The translations under genes and the position numbers were made by a program. This document shows positions 17,094 to 25,339 of a stretch of 64,000 nt of DNA, one piece after another. Within the stretch, counting starts at the first letter, position 1; each line of letters begins with the position of its first letter. Origin of the DNA: CADEFX01 sp050260355 (GTDB lineage: Bacteria > Pseudomonadota > Alphaproteobacteria > Rhizobiales > Hyphomicrobiaceae); contig JBLNBZ010000128.1 in NCBI GenBank assembly GCA_050260355.1, positions 9,864-73,863 on the forward strand, in the 5' to 3' direction. The notes under the pieces were generated by a model. The model saw only the letters and a list, made by a program, of their open reading frames with translations. It was not told the DNA's origin and made no database searches.

Positions 17094-18095
17094 ATGCGGA
17101 ACGAGCGTTTCGCCACCGGGCTCGGTGCACTGCTGGTGCTTGCGGCGTCGACGCTCCCGGCGCTGGCGCAGTCGGAGACGAAGACCGCCGACGATCTCGT
17201 CTCCGCGGTCGTGCAGATCAAGACCTTCATCAATCCCGACGGCCGCACCGTGGAGAACCTCGGGCGCGAGCGCGAGGGCACGGGTATCGTCATCGACAGC
17301 AACGGCCTCGTTCTGACCATCGGCTATTTGATGGTGGAGGCACATGCCGCCGAGATCGTCACGAGCGAGGGCCGCACGGTGGGCGCCGACGTCGTCGGCT
17401 ACGACTACGACACCGGCTTCGGCCTGCTGCGGGCCAGCTCACCGCTCAAGGTGCCGCCGATGCAGCTCGGCAGGTCGGCGAGCGTGAAGGAGGGAGACCG
17501 GCTGCTCGTGGCCGGGTTCGGCGGGCTCGACATGTTGGGCGCGACGCTCGTCGTCTCCAAGCGCGAGTTCGCCGGCTACTGGGAGTATCTGCTGGAGGAG
17601 GCGATCTTCACCTCGCCGCCGCATCCGCGCTGGAGCGGGGCAGCGCTGATCAACCGCGAGGGCAAGCTGGTCGGCGTCGGCTCGCTGATCGTCAATGATG
17701 CCACGGGAAAAGGCGAGGGCGTGCCCGGCAACATGTTCGTGCCGATCGACGAGCTGCCGCCGATCCTGGCGGAGATGATCGCAGGCGGACGCGTCACGCG
17801 CCGGCCGAAGCCGTGGCTCGGATTGACCACCGACGACATCGGCGGCCGCCTGGTCGTGCGGCGCGTGACCTCGCGAGGGCCAGCGGAGAAGGGCGGCATT
17901 CGGGCGGGCGACACCATTGTGGGCGTAGGCGGCGAACGCCCGCGCAGCCTCGGCGACTTCTACCGCAAGCTCTGGTCGCAGGGCGATGCCGGGGTGACGA
18001 TCCCGCTCGATATCGAGCGCGGCGGCGGAAGACAGCGCATCGAGCTCAAGTCCGTGAACCGGCTCGAGCACCTGAAGCTCAATTCGACGTTCTGA
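17094..18095 (+). CDS. HtrA/DegP-like S1C family protein with PDZ domain, probably lacking protease activity
   Basis: The 333-residue exported protein has a signal peptide ending at LPALAQ. A trypsin-like domain (about 30-230) and a PDZ domain (about 240-320) follow. The barrel motif GTGIVID (62-68) is present. Where HtrA proteins carry the catalytic His (consensus TNxHV), this one reads LTIGYLMVEA (74-83) with no His. The Asp region is DYDTGFGLL (104-112). The serine motif GNSGGPL is replaced by RWSGAAL, keeping S181 but altering the oxyanion-hole glycines. It is therefore likely a pseudoprotease, perhaps a periplasmic chaperone or PDZ-based sensor. The ATG follows an AAGGAGG. Confidence 0.82.
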   Translation: MRNERFATGLGALLVLAASTLPALAQSETKTADDLVSAVVQIKTFINPDGRTVENLGREREGTGIVIDSNGLVLTIGYLMVEAHAAEIVTSEGRTVGADVVGYDYDTGFGLLRASSPLKVPPMQLGRSASVKEGDRLLVAGFGGLDMLGATLVVSKREFAGYWEYLLEEAIFTSPPHPRWSGAALINREGKLVGVGSLIVNDATGKGEGVPGNMFVPIDELPPILAEMIAGGRVTRRPKPWLGLTTDDIGGRLVVRRVTSRGPAEKGGIRAGDTIVGVGGERPRSLGDFYRKLWSQGDAGVTIPLDIERGGGRQRIELKSVNRLEHLKLNSTF

Positions 18096-18122
18096 AGCAC
18101 CAGAAACTGCAGGGGGAAGGAA

Positions 18123-19307
18123 ATGGAAAAGGCCCTGTCCGGCATCCGCATCATCGACATGACGCACAACCAGGCGGGGCCCGCCTGTGCGCAGATCCTG
18201 GGCTTTCTCGGCGCCGAGGTGGTCAAGCTCGAGGACCCGAAGGGCGGCGACGTGGCGCGCCGGCAGAACAACGATGGACTGTTCTTCTTCGTGCTCAACG
18301 CCAACAAGCAGAGCTTGACGCTGAACTTGAAGACGGACGCCGGCAAGGAGCTGTTCAAGGAGGTGATCGCGAAGTCGGATGTGCTCTTGGAGAACTTCGG
18401 GCCCGGCGCACTCGACCGGCTCGGGCTCGGCTGGGGCGCCCTTTCCAAGATCAATCCGCGTCTGATCTATGCCACGATCAAGGGCTTCGGCACGTACGGG
18501 CCCTACAGCACCTACAAGGCCTTCGAGCCGATCGCGCAGGCTATGGGCGGCGCCATGTGCATCACGGGATTTCCCGAGAACCCGCCGACCTACAACTGGC
18601 CCGCGATCGGCGACTCCGGCACCGGCATGCATATGGCGATCGGCATTCTGGCGGCGCTGCAGCAGCGGCATGCGACGGGACGCGGCCAGCATGTCGAGGT
18701 GTCGATGCAGGAGGCTGTGCTCAACCTGATCCGCATCAGCCTGCGCGACCACCAGCGCTACGGCGAGGTGTTACCGCGCACCGGCAATCAGCTCGGGCGC
18801 AACGTGCCGGGCACGACATATCCGTGCGCGCCGGGCGGCCCGAACGACTACGTCTACATTTATGCCCAGCCACAGATGTGGCCGGCGCTGCTCGGCGTGA
18901 TGGGGAGGCCGGAGCTCGCCGATGACCCGCGTTTCAAGACCCCGGCTGCGCGCTGGGAGAACCGTGTCGCGCTCGATGCCATTGTCGGAGAATGGACGCG
19001 CCAGCGCGGCAAGCACGAGGTCATGCGCCTGATGGGCGAGGCCGGGGTGCCGTGCGGCGCCTGCCAGGATACGAGCGAGGTGCTGCGCGATCCGCATCTG
19101 GTCGCGCGCGACATGATCATCGATCTGGAGGATCCGGCGAGCGGGCGCACCTACAAGACGGTCGGGTGTCCTGTGAAGCTGTCGGACTCGCCGGCGGAGG
19201 TGAGCCGGCCGCCTCGGCTCGGCGAGCACACCGAGACGCTGCTGGCAAAGCTGTGCGGCATGGGCCCGGAGGACGTGAAGCGGCTGCGCGAGGCAGGCGT
19301 GGTGTAG
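18123..19307 (+). CDS. CaiB/BaiF (class III) CoA-transferase
   Basis: The 394-residue protein moves CoA between an acyl-CoA donor and a carboxylic acid through an aspartyl-CoA thioester. The N-terminal GIRIIDMTHNQAGPACAQIL and the AEVVKLEDPKGGD segment bind CoA. The candidate nucleophile is D164 in AIGDSGTG. The interlocked-dimer fold is implied by the family. A GGGGGAAGG ribosome-binding site precedes the ATG, 27 bases after the HtrA-like gene, so the two may be co-transcribed. The acid substrate (oxalate, carnitine, succinate or other) is not readable. Confidence 0.9.
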   Translation: MEKALSGIRIIDMTHNQAGPACAQILGFLGAEVVKLEDPKGGDVARRQNNDGLFFFVLNANKQSLTLNLKTDAGKELFKEVIAKSDVLLENFGPGALDRLGLGWGALSKINPRLIYATIKGFGTYGPYSTYKAFEPIAQAMGGAMCITGFPENPPTYNWPAIGDSGTGMHMAIGILAALQQRHATGRGQHVEVSMQEAVLNLIRISLRDHQRYGEVLPRTGNQLGRNVPGTTYPCAPGGPNDYVYIYAQPQMWPALLGVMGRPELADDPRFKTPAARWENRVALDAIVGEWTRQRGKHEVMRLMGEAGVPCGACQDTSEVLRDPHLVARDMIIDLEDPASGRTYKTVGCPVKLSDSPAEVSRPPRLGEHTETLLAKLCGMGPEDVKRLREAGVV

Positions 19308-19356
19308 CGGGCGGGGCTCAGCCGGCGCAGGCGCCGGCTTCTCTGGCACAGGCGCG

Positions 19357-21399
19357 TCAGGTGACGGCGATGTCGAGCCAGCCGAACGCGGTGGTGCGTG
19401 CTCGATCGCCGGGCCGCAGCAGCACCGTCGTGGTGGCCGACTCCACGATGGCAGGCCCATCGATGACCTGCTCCGCGGCGAGCGCATCGAAGTCGTACAC
19501 CGGCGCCTCGATCCATTGCCCGAGGTGAATGCGGCGGTGGCCGCGCGCGCCGGCCGGCGGACGCTCGGGCAAGCGTGGCTCGTGCGGCAGCGCCGGCAGC
19601 TCGCCGACGACGGCGATGCGGGCGTTGACGAGCACCGCTTCCTGATCGGGCAGGCTGTAGGTGTAGAGCGCTTCGTGGCGCGCATGGAATGCGTCCGACA
19701 TGCGGCGGATGAGATCGGGGCTGTCGAGATCGATGTCGTCGAACGGCACGTTCACCTCGAAGATCTGCTCGCCGTAGCGCATGTCGGCCGAGCGGTGCAC
19801 GTGGACGGGACCGGTGTGCGAGGCTGCAGCCAGCCGCTGGCGGCCCTCGGCTTCCATCTCGCGATAGGCGGCACGCAAATGCTCGGCATCGAGCCGGCTC
19901 GCATCATTGATGTGCGTGCGCGCAATCTCGTAGCGCAGATCGCAGGCGAGCATGCCCCAGGCCGAGAGCACGGCGGCAAGGCGCGGCACGATCACGCGCC
20001 GCAGATCGAGCTGACGCGCAACATCGGTTACATGCAGGCCGGCGGCGCCACCGAAGGACAGGATGGCGAAGCGCCGAGGATCGACGCCGCGTCGCACCGA
20101 GACGAGGCGGATGCCTTCGGCCATGCGTGTGTTGATGACGCGGTGGATGCCCTCGGCGGCGGCCATGCGGCCGATCCGAAGCTCGGCGGCGATGCGGTCC
20201 ACGGCGGCTTCCGCGGCGCCGCGGTCGAGATGCGAGCGGCCGCCGAGGAAGTTGTCGGGATCGAGGAAGCCCAAGACGAGGTTGGAGTCCGTGACCGTGG
20301 CATGCGTGCCGCCGCGGCCGTAGCAGGCGGGTCCCGGCATGGCGCCGGCGCTCTCGGGGCCGACGTGCAGGACGCCACCGGCGTCGACGCGCGCGATCGA
20401 GCCCCCGCCGGCGCCGATGCTGGCGATATCGAGGCTCTGCAGCGCCACGCGCTGGCCGGCGAGGCGGCGGTCGGAGGCGATGGCGGCCTCGCCGCCGACC
20501 ACGAGCGAGATGTCGGTCGAGGTCCCGCCCATGTCGAACGGGATGAGGTCACCGTGGTCCATGAGGCGGGCTGCATAGCGGCTGCCCGCGACGCCGCCGG
20601 CGGGGCCCGACAGCACGGCGCCCGCTGCCAGGCGCACCGCATCGGCGATGGTGGCAACGCCGCCGTGCGACTGGATGATGAGGACGGGCCCGGAGAAGCC
20701 GGCCTCCTCGAGGCGCGTCGCCAGCCGTGTCAGGTAGCGCTCCAGCGCGGGGCCGACGTAGGCATTGACGATGGTGGTGCAGACGCGGTCGTACTCCTTG
20801 ATCTGCGGCAGCACCTCGGAGGAGCGGCAGATATAGGCGCCCGGCAGCGCGGCGCGCACGGCCTCGACAGTGGCGCGCTCGTGCGCATCGTCGCGCCAGC
20901 TGTGCAGGTAGCAGACGGCTACCGACTCCACCTGTGCGCGGGCGAGGGCCGCGATGGCGGCCTCGAGCGAGGCGCGGTCGAGGGGGATCTCGGTGCGGCC
21001 GTCGGGGCGCATGCGCTCGCGCACGCCGAGGCGGCGGTCGCGCGGAACGAGCTGCACCGGCGGCGGCTGGCGCAGGTTATAGCGGTCGTCCTTGAGCCCC
21101 TCGCGCATCTCGACGATGTCGCGATGGCCTTCGGTCGTGAGAAGCCCCACCTTCGCGCCTTTGTGCTCGAGCAGCGCGTTGGTGGCGACCGTGGTGCCGT
21201 GCACGATGATGTGCGTGCGCGCCAGCATGGTGGCGCGATCGAGCGAGAGCGCCTCGGCCAGGCGGTCGAGGCCGTCCATGACGCCGAGCGACTGGTCGGC
21301 GGGCGTGGAGGCGGACTTGGCGAGGGTGACCCGGCCGCGCTCGTCGACCGCAACAAGGTCCGTAAACGTGCCGCCGACGTCGATGCCGATGCGATACAT
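19357..21399 (-). CDS. hyuA: Hydantoinase/oxoprolinase A subunit (HyuA family)
   Basis: The 680-residue protein is the ATP-binding subunit of an N-methylhydantoinase/5-oxoprolinase/acetone carboxylase-type enzyme. The N-terminal RIGIDVGGTFTDLVAV is an actin/hexokinase-like phosphate loop. GTTVATNALLEHKGAKVGLLTTEGHRD and FDMGGTSTDISLV are the other family hallmarks. Such subunits activate a cyclic imide, lactam or ketone by phosphorylation and work with the B subunit encoded just upstream (12 bases between genes). The actual substrate is unknown. Confidence 0.9.
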   Translation of the reverse strand: MYRIGIDVGGTFTDLVAVDERGRVTLAKSASTPADQSLGVMDGLDRLAEALSLDRATMLARTHIIVHGTTVATNALLEHKGAKVGLLTTEGHRDIVEMREGLKDDRYNLRQPPPVQLVPRDRRLGVRERMRPDGRTEIPLDRASLEAAIAALARAQVESVAVCYLHSWRDDAHERATVEAVRAALPGAYICRSSEVLPQIKEYDRVCTTIVNAYVGPALERYLTRLATRLEEAGFSGPVLIIQSHGGVATIADAVRLAAGAVLSGPAGGVAGSRYAARLMDHGDLIPFDMGGTSTDISLVVGGEAAIASDRRLAGQRVALQSLDIASIGAGGGSIARVDAGGVLHVGPESAGAMPGPACYGRGGTHATVTDSNLVLGFLDPDNFLGGRSHLDRGAAEAAVDRIAAELRIGRMAAAEGIHRVINTRMAEGIRLVSVRRGVDPRRFAILSFGGAAGLHVTDVARQLDLRRVIVPRLAAVLSAWGMLACDLRYEIARTHINDASRLDAEHLRAAYREMEAEGRQRLAAASHTGPVHVHRSADMRYGEQIFEVNVPFDDIDLDSPDLIRRMSDAFHARHEALYTYSLPDQEAVLVNARIAVVGELPALPHEPRLPERPPAGARGHRRIHLGQWIEAPVYDFDALAAEQVIDGPAIVESATTTVLLRPGDRARTTAFGWLDIAVT

Positions 21400-21411
21400 G
21401 ACGCGATTGCC

Positions 21412-23067
21412 TCAGCGTGGGGGCGAGACGAAGCCGAGCGCGACATCGCGCGCGCGCTCATCGGCCGTGCGCTCGGCCGGCGGACCCCAGCCGCCGCCAC
21501 CGCCGGAGTGCGCGTTGAGGACGTCTCCCGGATGCAGCACGATGCCCGTCTCCTTGGTCTTCAGCGGCCGGTCGGGACGGCCTTGCGATTGCAGCCAATA
21601 GCTGTGCGGCTTGCCATCGGCCCCGCCGAGCAGGCCGCAGGCGCCATACTTGATGCCGTCGCCGGCAGTGTTGCCGACGGCGGGCTCTGCGGTCTCGATC
21701 ACCATCTCGAGCTCGGCGCCGGGCCCGCCGCGATGGCGGCCGTCGCCGCCGCTGTCGGGGCGGAACTCATGGCGGCGGAAGAACAGGGGAAAGCGCACCT
21801 CGTGCACCTCGATGCTGCCGAACTTGATGCCGCCCGCGGCCTGCCATTCGCCCGCCGCCGGCCAGCCGTCGCCGGCCGAGGAGCCGCCGCCGCCGGGGCG
21901 GGCCTGGAACAGGTGCCAGATGAACGGCTTCGCCGTGCGCGGGTCGACACCCTGGATGGCGATGCGGAACCGGCGGCCCCAGCCGGCCATGGCGCGGTCG
22001 GGGCAGGCGGGCGCCAGCGCACGCACGATGGCCTCGATGATCTCCTGCCCGCAATGGTTGGTGCACAGCGTGACCGGCGCGCCCGGCTTGGGCCACACAA
22101 CCGTGCCTTCCTTCAGCTTCACCTTGAGCGGGCGGAACGCACCGTCGTTCTTGGGCGTATCGGGATCGATCAGATAGGCGAGCGCGACGACCACCGCCGA
22201 GTGCGTGTTGGCGAAGGACGAGTTGATGAAGCCGACAACCTGCGGATGACTGTCGGAAAGATCGATCTCCAGATCGCTGCCGCGCTTGGTGATGCGCGCA
22301 TGGATGCGGATGTCCTTGAACTTGTGCCCGTCGTCGTCAAGGAACGCCTCGCCCTCGTACACGCCGTCCTTCCATTGGGCGATGATGGCGCGCACCTGGC
22401 GCTCGGCGCCGTCGAGCACGGCCTCGACCGCGGCGTGCGTGGTGGGGGAGCCGAACTCGGCGATCAGCTGGTTGAGACGGCGCTCGCCGATGCGGGCCGA
22501 GCCGATCATGGCGGCAAGGTCGCCGCGGAAGTCGCGCGGGTGGCGCACGTTGAGCACGATCATCTCGTACACGTCCTCGCGCCGCTTGCCTTGCTCGTAG
22601 AGCTTCAGCGGCGGCACGCGCAGTCCTTCCTGGAAGATCTCGGTGGCGCTGGCGTTGTAGGCGCCGTGTGTGGCGCCGCCGATGTCGCTCTGGTGCGAGC
22701 GGTTGATGGACCAGAAGGCGAGACGGTTCCCGTCGAACACCGGCACGAAGGCGGTAAGATCAGGAAGGTGGTTGCCGCCCCAGTAGGGATCGTTGAGCAG
22801 GTAGACGTCGCCCGGGCGGATGCTGCCCTTGAAGAAGTCGTGCACGGCCTTGGCTGCGAAGGGCAGGGCGCCGACGTGGATCGGCACGTGCTCGGCCTGG
22901 GCGATGAGGCGGCCGTCGGGGTCGCACAGCGCGGTGGAGAAGTCGCGGCTGGAGTTGAGGATCTGCGAGTAGGACGTGCGCAGCATGGCCTCGCCCATCT
23001 CCTCGACGATGGCGCGCAGGCGGTGCTGGATCACGGACACGGTGATCGGATCGACGGCGAGGCTCAT
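21412..23067 (-). CDS. hyuB: Hydantoinase/oxoprolinase B subunit (HyuB family)
   Basis: The 551-residue partner of HyuA begins SLAVDPITVSVIQHRLRAIV and shows DPYWGGNHLPDLTAFVPVF and SINRSHQSDIGG, which hold conserved metal-binding His and Asp residues. Glycine-rich GGGGSSAGDG and C-terminal HSGGGGGWGPP segments are typical. In this family the B subunit hydrolyses the phosphorylated intermediate made by A. It is the first gene of the hyuB-hyuA pair on the minus strand. No transporter or racemase, which often accompanies hydantoin use, lies next to it. Confidence 0.9.
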   Translation of the reverse strand: MSLAVDPITVSVIQHRLRAIVEEMGEAMLRTSYSQILNSSRDFSTALCDPDGRLIAQAEHVPIHVGALPFAAKAVHDFFKGSIRPGDVYLLNDPYWGGNHLPDLTAFVPVFDGNRLAFWSINRSHQSDIGGATHGAYNASATEIFQEGLRVPPLKLYEQGKRREDVYEMIVLNVRHPRDFRGDLAAMIGSARIGERRLNQLIAEFGSPTTHAAVEAVLDGAERQVRAIIAQWKDGVYEGEAFLDDDGHKFKDIRIHARITKRGSDLEIDLSDSHPQVVGFINSSFANTHSAVVVALAYLIDPDTPKNDGAFRPLKVKLKEGTVVWPKPGAPVTLCTNHCGQEIIEAIVRALAPACPDRAMAGWGRRFRIAIQGVDPRTAKPFIWHLFQARPGGGGSSAGDGWPAAGEWQAAGGIKFGSIEVHEVRFPLFFRRHEFRPDSGGDGRHRGGPGAELEMVIETAEPAVGNTAGDGIKYGACGLLGGADGKPHSYWLQSQGRPDRPLKTKETGIVLHPGDVLNAHSGGGGGWGPPAERTADERARDVALGFVSPPR

Positions 23068-23257
23068 GCGGGGATCTGGTCCTGACGGCGTGAGGGGCGT
23101 TGGGGCCGGGTGCGGCGAGCGACGACCTTATCGTGCTTGCCCGCGAGGCGGCGATCAAGGCTCGTGTGTAGCGGGCGGAAGAGGGCGCCAACGAGCGTGT
23201 TTGGACGGCGCCCCGGGAGCAGCCCCGGGCCGGCGCCAGACCTTGGCCGGAACGGTC

Positions 23258-23869
23258 TCAGGCAGCCACGCGCGAGGCAGGCTGATTGCGCCGGCGCGGC
23301 GAGAAGCCCGCCAGCTCGAGGAAGTTGGCCAGCAGCGCGTGACCATGCTCCGACGCGATGCTCTCGGGGTGGAACTGCACGCCGTGCACGGGATGCGACT
23401 TGTGCTGCAGGCCCATGATGAGACCGCCGGTCTCGGCCGTGATCTCCAGGCAATCGGGCAGCCCGTCCCGGTCCACGATCAGCGAGTGATAGCGCGTCGC
23501 CTCGAAGCTTGCGGGCAGCCCCTTGAAGATGCCGGCACCCGTGTTGTGCACACGGGACAGCTTGCCGTGCATGAGCTGCGGCGCGCGCACGACCTTGCCG
23601 CCGTAGGCCTGACCGATCGCCTGATGGCCGAGGCACACGCCGAGAACAGGGATCGTAGGCCCCGCCTTCTCGATCAGCTCGAGGCAGATCCCGGCCTCGT
23701 TCGGCGTGCACGGACCCGGCGACAGCACGATTGCTTTCGGAGCGAGCTGCAGGGCCTCGGCGACCGTGGTCTTGTCGTTGCGCACGACGTGCGCGGCGGC
23801 GCCGAGCTCGCCCAGGAAGTGAACGAGATTGTAGGTGAAGCTGTCGTAGTTATCGATCAGGAGGAGCAT
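23258..23869 (-). CDS. trpG: Anthranilate synthase component II (glutamine amidotransferase)
   Basis: The 203-residue class I glutamine amidotransferase supplies ammonia to TrpE for anthranilate formation in tryptophan synthesis. The N-terminal LLIDNYDSFTYNLVHFL and LSPGPCTPNEAGI are TrpG/PabA signatures. The catalytic triad is C79 in GVCLGHQ and H167/E169 in FHPES. It may also serve PabB for folate. Unlike the usual layout, no trpD or trpC follows: 190 bases later comes hyuB. trpE is about 1.5 kb upstream on the same strand. Confidence 0.93.
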   Translation of the reverse strand: MLLLIDNYDSFTYNLVHFLGELGAAAHVVRNDKTTVAEALQLAPKAIVLSPGPCTPNEAGICLELIEKAGPTIPVLGVCLGHQAIGQAYGGKVVRAPQLMHGKLSRVHNTGAGIFKGLPASFEATRYHSLIVDRDGLPDCLEITAETGGLIMGLQHKSHPVHGVQFHPESIASEHGHALLANFLELAGFSPRRRNQPASRVAA

Positions 23870-23902
23870 GAGCTCTGGTTTAGGGGAGCCGGCGGGGTAG
23901 CG

Positions 23903-24415
23903 TCAAGGCAGCCGCTTCGGCGTCATGAACAGCGACAGATGGCCGGTGGCCGGCCGAATGCTGCGCCAGGCGCCCGTCTCGAACGTGATAACGGCAAGGC
24001 CCGCAGTCGGGAACTTGGCGGCGAGTGCCTTGAGCGCCTGCCGGTCGGCCGAGCCGATGAGATTGACCGCGAGCTGCTGCGTGCCGGGATTGTGCCCCAC
24101 GAGCATGAGGTGGCCGATGTCCCGCCCAGTGCCGCGAATGCAGTCCAGCATGGTCTCCGGTGTTGCGAGGTAGAGCTCTTGAAAATAGCGGGTCGGAGGA
24201 TTGCGCAGCGCGCCGGATATCAGCGCCCAGGTCTCGCGCGTGCGGCGCGAAGGCGAGCACAGGACGAGATCGGGATAAATGTCGTTGTCGCGCATGAAAG
24301 CTGCCATACGCGGCGCGGCCTTGCGTCCTCGCGGCGACAGCGGGCGGTCGAAGTCCTCGAGCTCAGGCTCGTTTCGGCTCGACTTGGCATGGCGAAAGAA
24401 AGAAAGCGTAAGCAT
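23903..24415 (-). CDS. SixA-type histidine phosphatase
   Basis: The 170-residue protein is a branch-1 histidine phosphatase. The phosphohistidine motif is RHAKS with H9, and the second catalytic His is H108 in VGHNPG. R57-R58 in SPSRRTRET also line the pocket. It lacks the longer insertions of phosphoglycerate mutases and matches the small SixA group, which dephosphorylates phosphohistidine on phosphotransfer (HPt or NPr) proteins. It lies 33 bases upstream of trpG on the same strand and may be co-transcribed, with no obvious functional link. Confidence 0.85.
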   Translation of the reverse strand: MLTLSFFRHAKSSRNEPELEDFDRPLSPRGRKAAPRMAAFMRDNDIYPDLVLCSPSRRTRETWALISGALRNPPTRYFQELYLATPETMLDCIRGTGRDIGHLMLVGHNPGTQQLAVNLIGSADRQALKALAAKFPTAGLAVITFETGAWRSIRPATGHLSLFMTPKRLP

Positions 24416-24471
24416 CGTTGCCGGAAAGGATCCGCTCGAGACTTTGCGCGGGCAGGGTTGCCGCTGACATC

Positions 24472-24508
24472 ATTGCCGTCAAGCGAGGCCGTATTGCCGT
24501 CAAGCGAG
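24472..24508. repeat. Direct repeat, two copies of a 16-base unit
   Basis: ATTGCCGTCAAGCGAG occurs at 24472-24487 and 24493-24508, a spacing of 21 bases or two helical turns. It lies 57 bases upstream of the SixA start, so a dimeric or tandem regulator site is conceivable. Function is unknown. Confidence 0.45.
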
Positions 24509-24646
24509 ACCAACGGTCCGCAGCAGCTTGCGGTCCCGATCGCCGCATCGCGCCAAGCGGGGCGCATTCAAGCGGAGCCGGTCGCTCTCGCGCCTTGGAC
24601 ATTGGCAAGCTGGAGGATGGAAGGAGGCGAGCGGCGCCCAAAGCAG

Positions 24647-24666
24647 CTCCGAAAAAATTTTCGGAG
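24647..24666. repeat. Perfect AT-centred inverted repeat
   Basis: CTCCGAAAA and TTTTCGGAG flank a central AA. The palindrome lies in the divergent gap between sixA and the DUF883-like gene. It could be an operator or a bidirectional terminator-like hairpin. Apart from this, the direct repeat and the stress promoter, the 24416-24982 gap holds no recognisable gene. Confidence 0.45.
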
Positions 24667-24923
24667 ATGACGCCGTTCTCGGCCCGCACACAACAACCTG
24701 AAGTATGATGTATACACTGCATATGAATGGGTTGGGGGCAAGCGGGAGTTGAGAGGTCCGGGAAGCTCGCGTCAGCGCTGTTACCGCACTGCATCAGATG
24801 TCGACGCCTTTACTGTCGACAACCGTCAACACGGCATCAAGTTCTATCATGTTTGCCCGCGGGTTGCGTTACCGCGTCTGGTGCGGCGGCTGTTCACGGT
24901 CATCGGTCCCGCGGGCGGGTCAA

Positions 24924-24948
24924 GGAACTATCGTCCCAACCCGCCGTT
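24924..24948 (+). promoter_or_regulatory. EcfG-type (general stress response) promoter
   Basis: GGAAC (24924-24928), 16 bases, then CGTT (24945-24948) matches the alphaproteobacterial EcfG/RpoE2 consensus GGAAC-N16/17-CGTT exactly. It lies 34 bases before the ATG of the DUF883-like gene, leaving room for a transcription start and a short leader. Confidence 0.7.
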
Positions 24949-24982
24949 ATGTCCCCGAACGGCCAATCGGGAGACCTTCTAA

Positions 24983-25324
24983 ATGGCACAGACGCATTCG
25001 GACTACGCCGGCACGGCAAAGAGCACGGCGGAAGATCTGACCACGGCGGCCCGGCAGAAAGCGTCGGACGCGGCGCAGGCCGTGTCGGAGAAGACCGGCG
25101 AGATGGCGGAACGGATCCAGGAAAGCACAGCGTACGCAGCTGTGTGCAAGGCCGCACGCGAGCAGCCGCTCGCGACGCTCGCTGGTGCTATCGGCATTGG
25201 GTTCATGGCCGGCGCGCTGTGGAAGATGTCGCGCAGCCAGTCGACCAGCGAGCGCCTTGCGGGGCAGGTTTCATCCTACGTCGAGCCGCATCTGCGGTCG
25301 CTGCGCCGCAGTCTCTGGAGCTGA
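24983..25324 (+). CDS. DUF883/ElaB-like small membrane-anchored stress protein
   Basis: The 113-residue protein has a polar alanine/glutamate-rich helical first half (about residues 10-60) and a hydrophobic glycine-rich segment, PLATLAGAIGIGFMAGALW (62-80). A basic tail completes it. This is the layout of ElaB/YqjD/DUF883 proteins, which sit in the inner membrane through the C-terminal helix and in enterobacteria bind ribosomes in stationary phase. The promoter at 24924 suggests stress and stationary-phase expression here. It is convergent with trpE, with 15 bases between stops. Confidence 0.8.
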   Translation: MAQTHSDYAGTAKSTAEDLTTAARQKASDAAQAVSEKTGEMAERIQESTAYAAVCKAAREQPLATLAGAIGIGFMAGALWKMSRSQSTSERLAGQVSSYVEPHLRSLRRSLWS

Positions 25325-25339
25325 TGCGGTAGACATCAG

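Noticed and set aside
19516..23085. A 1189-codon open frame on the plus strand
   Set aside because: It is the complement of hyuA and hyuB, which have strong family motifs. Its product is low-complexity and shows no known domain, as expected for antisense frames in GC-rich DNA.
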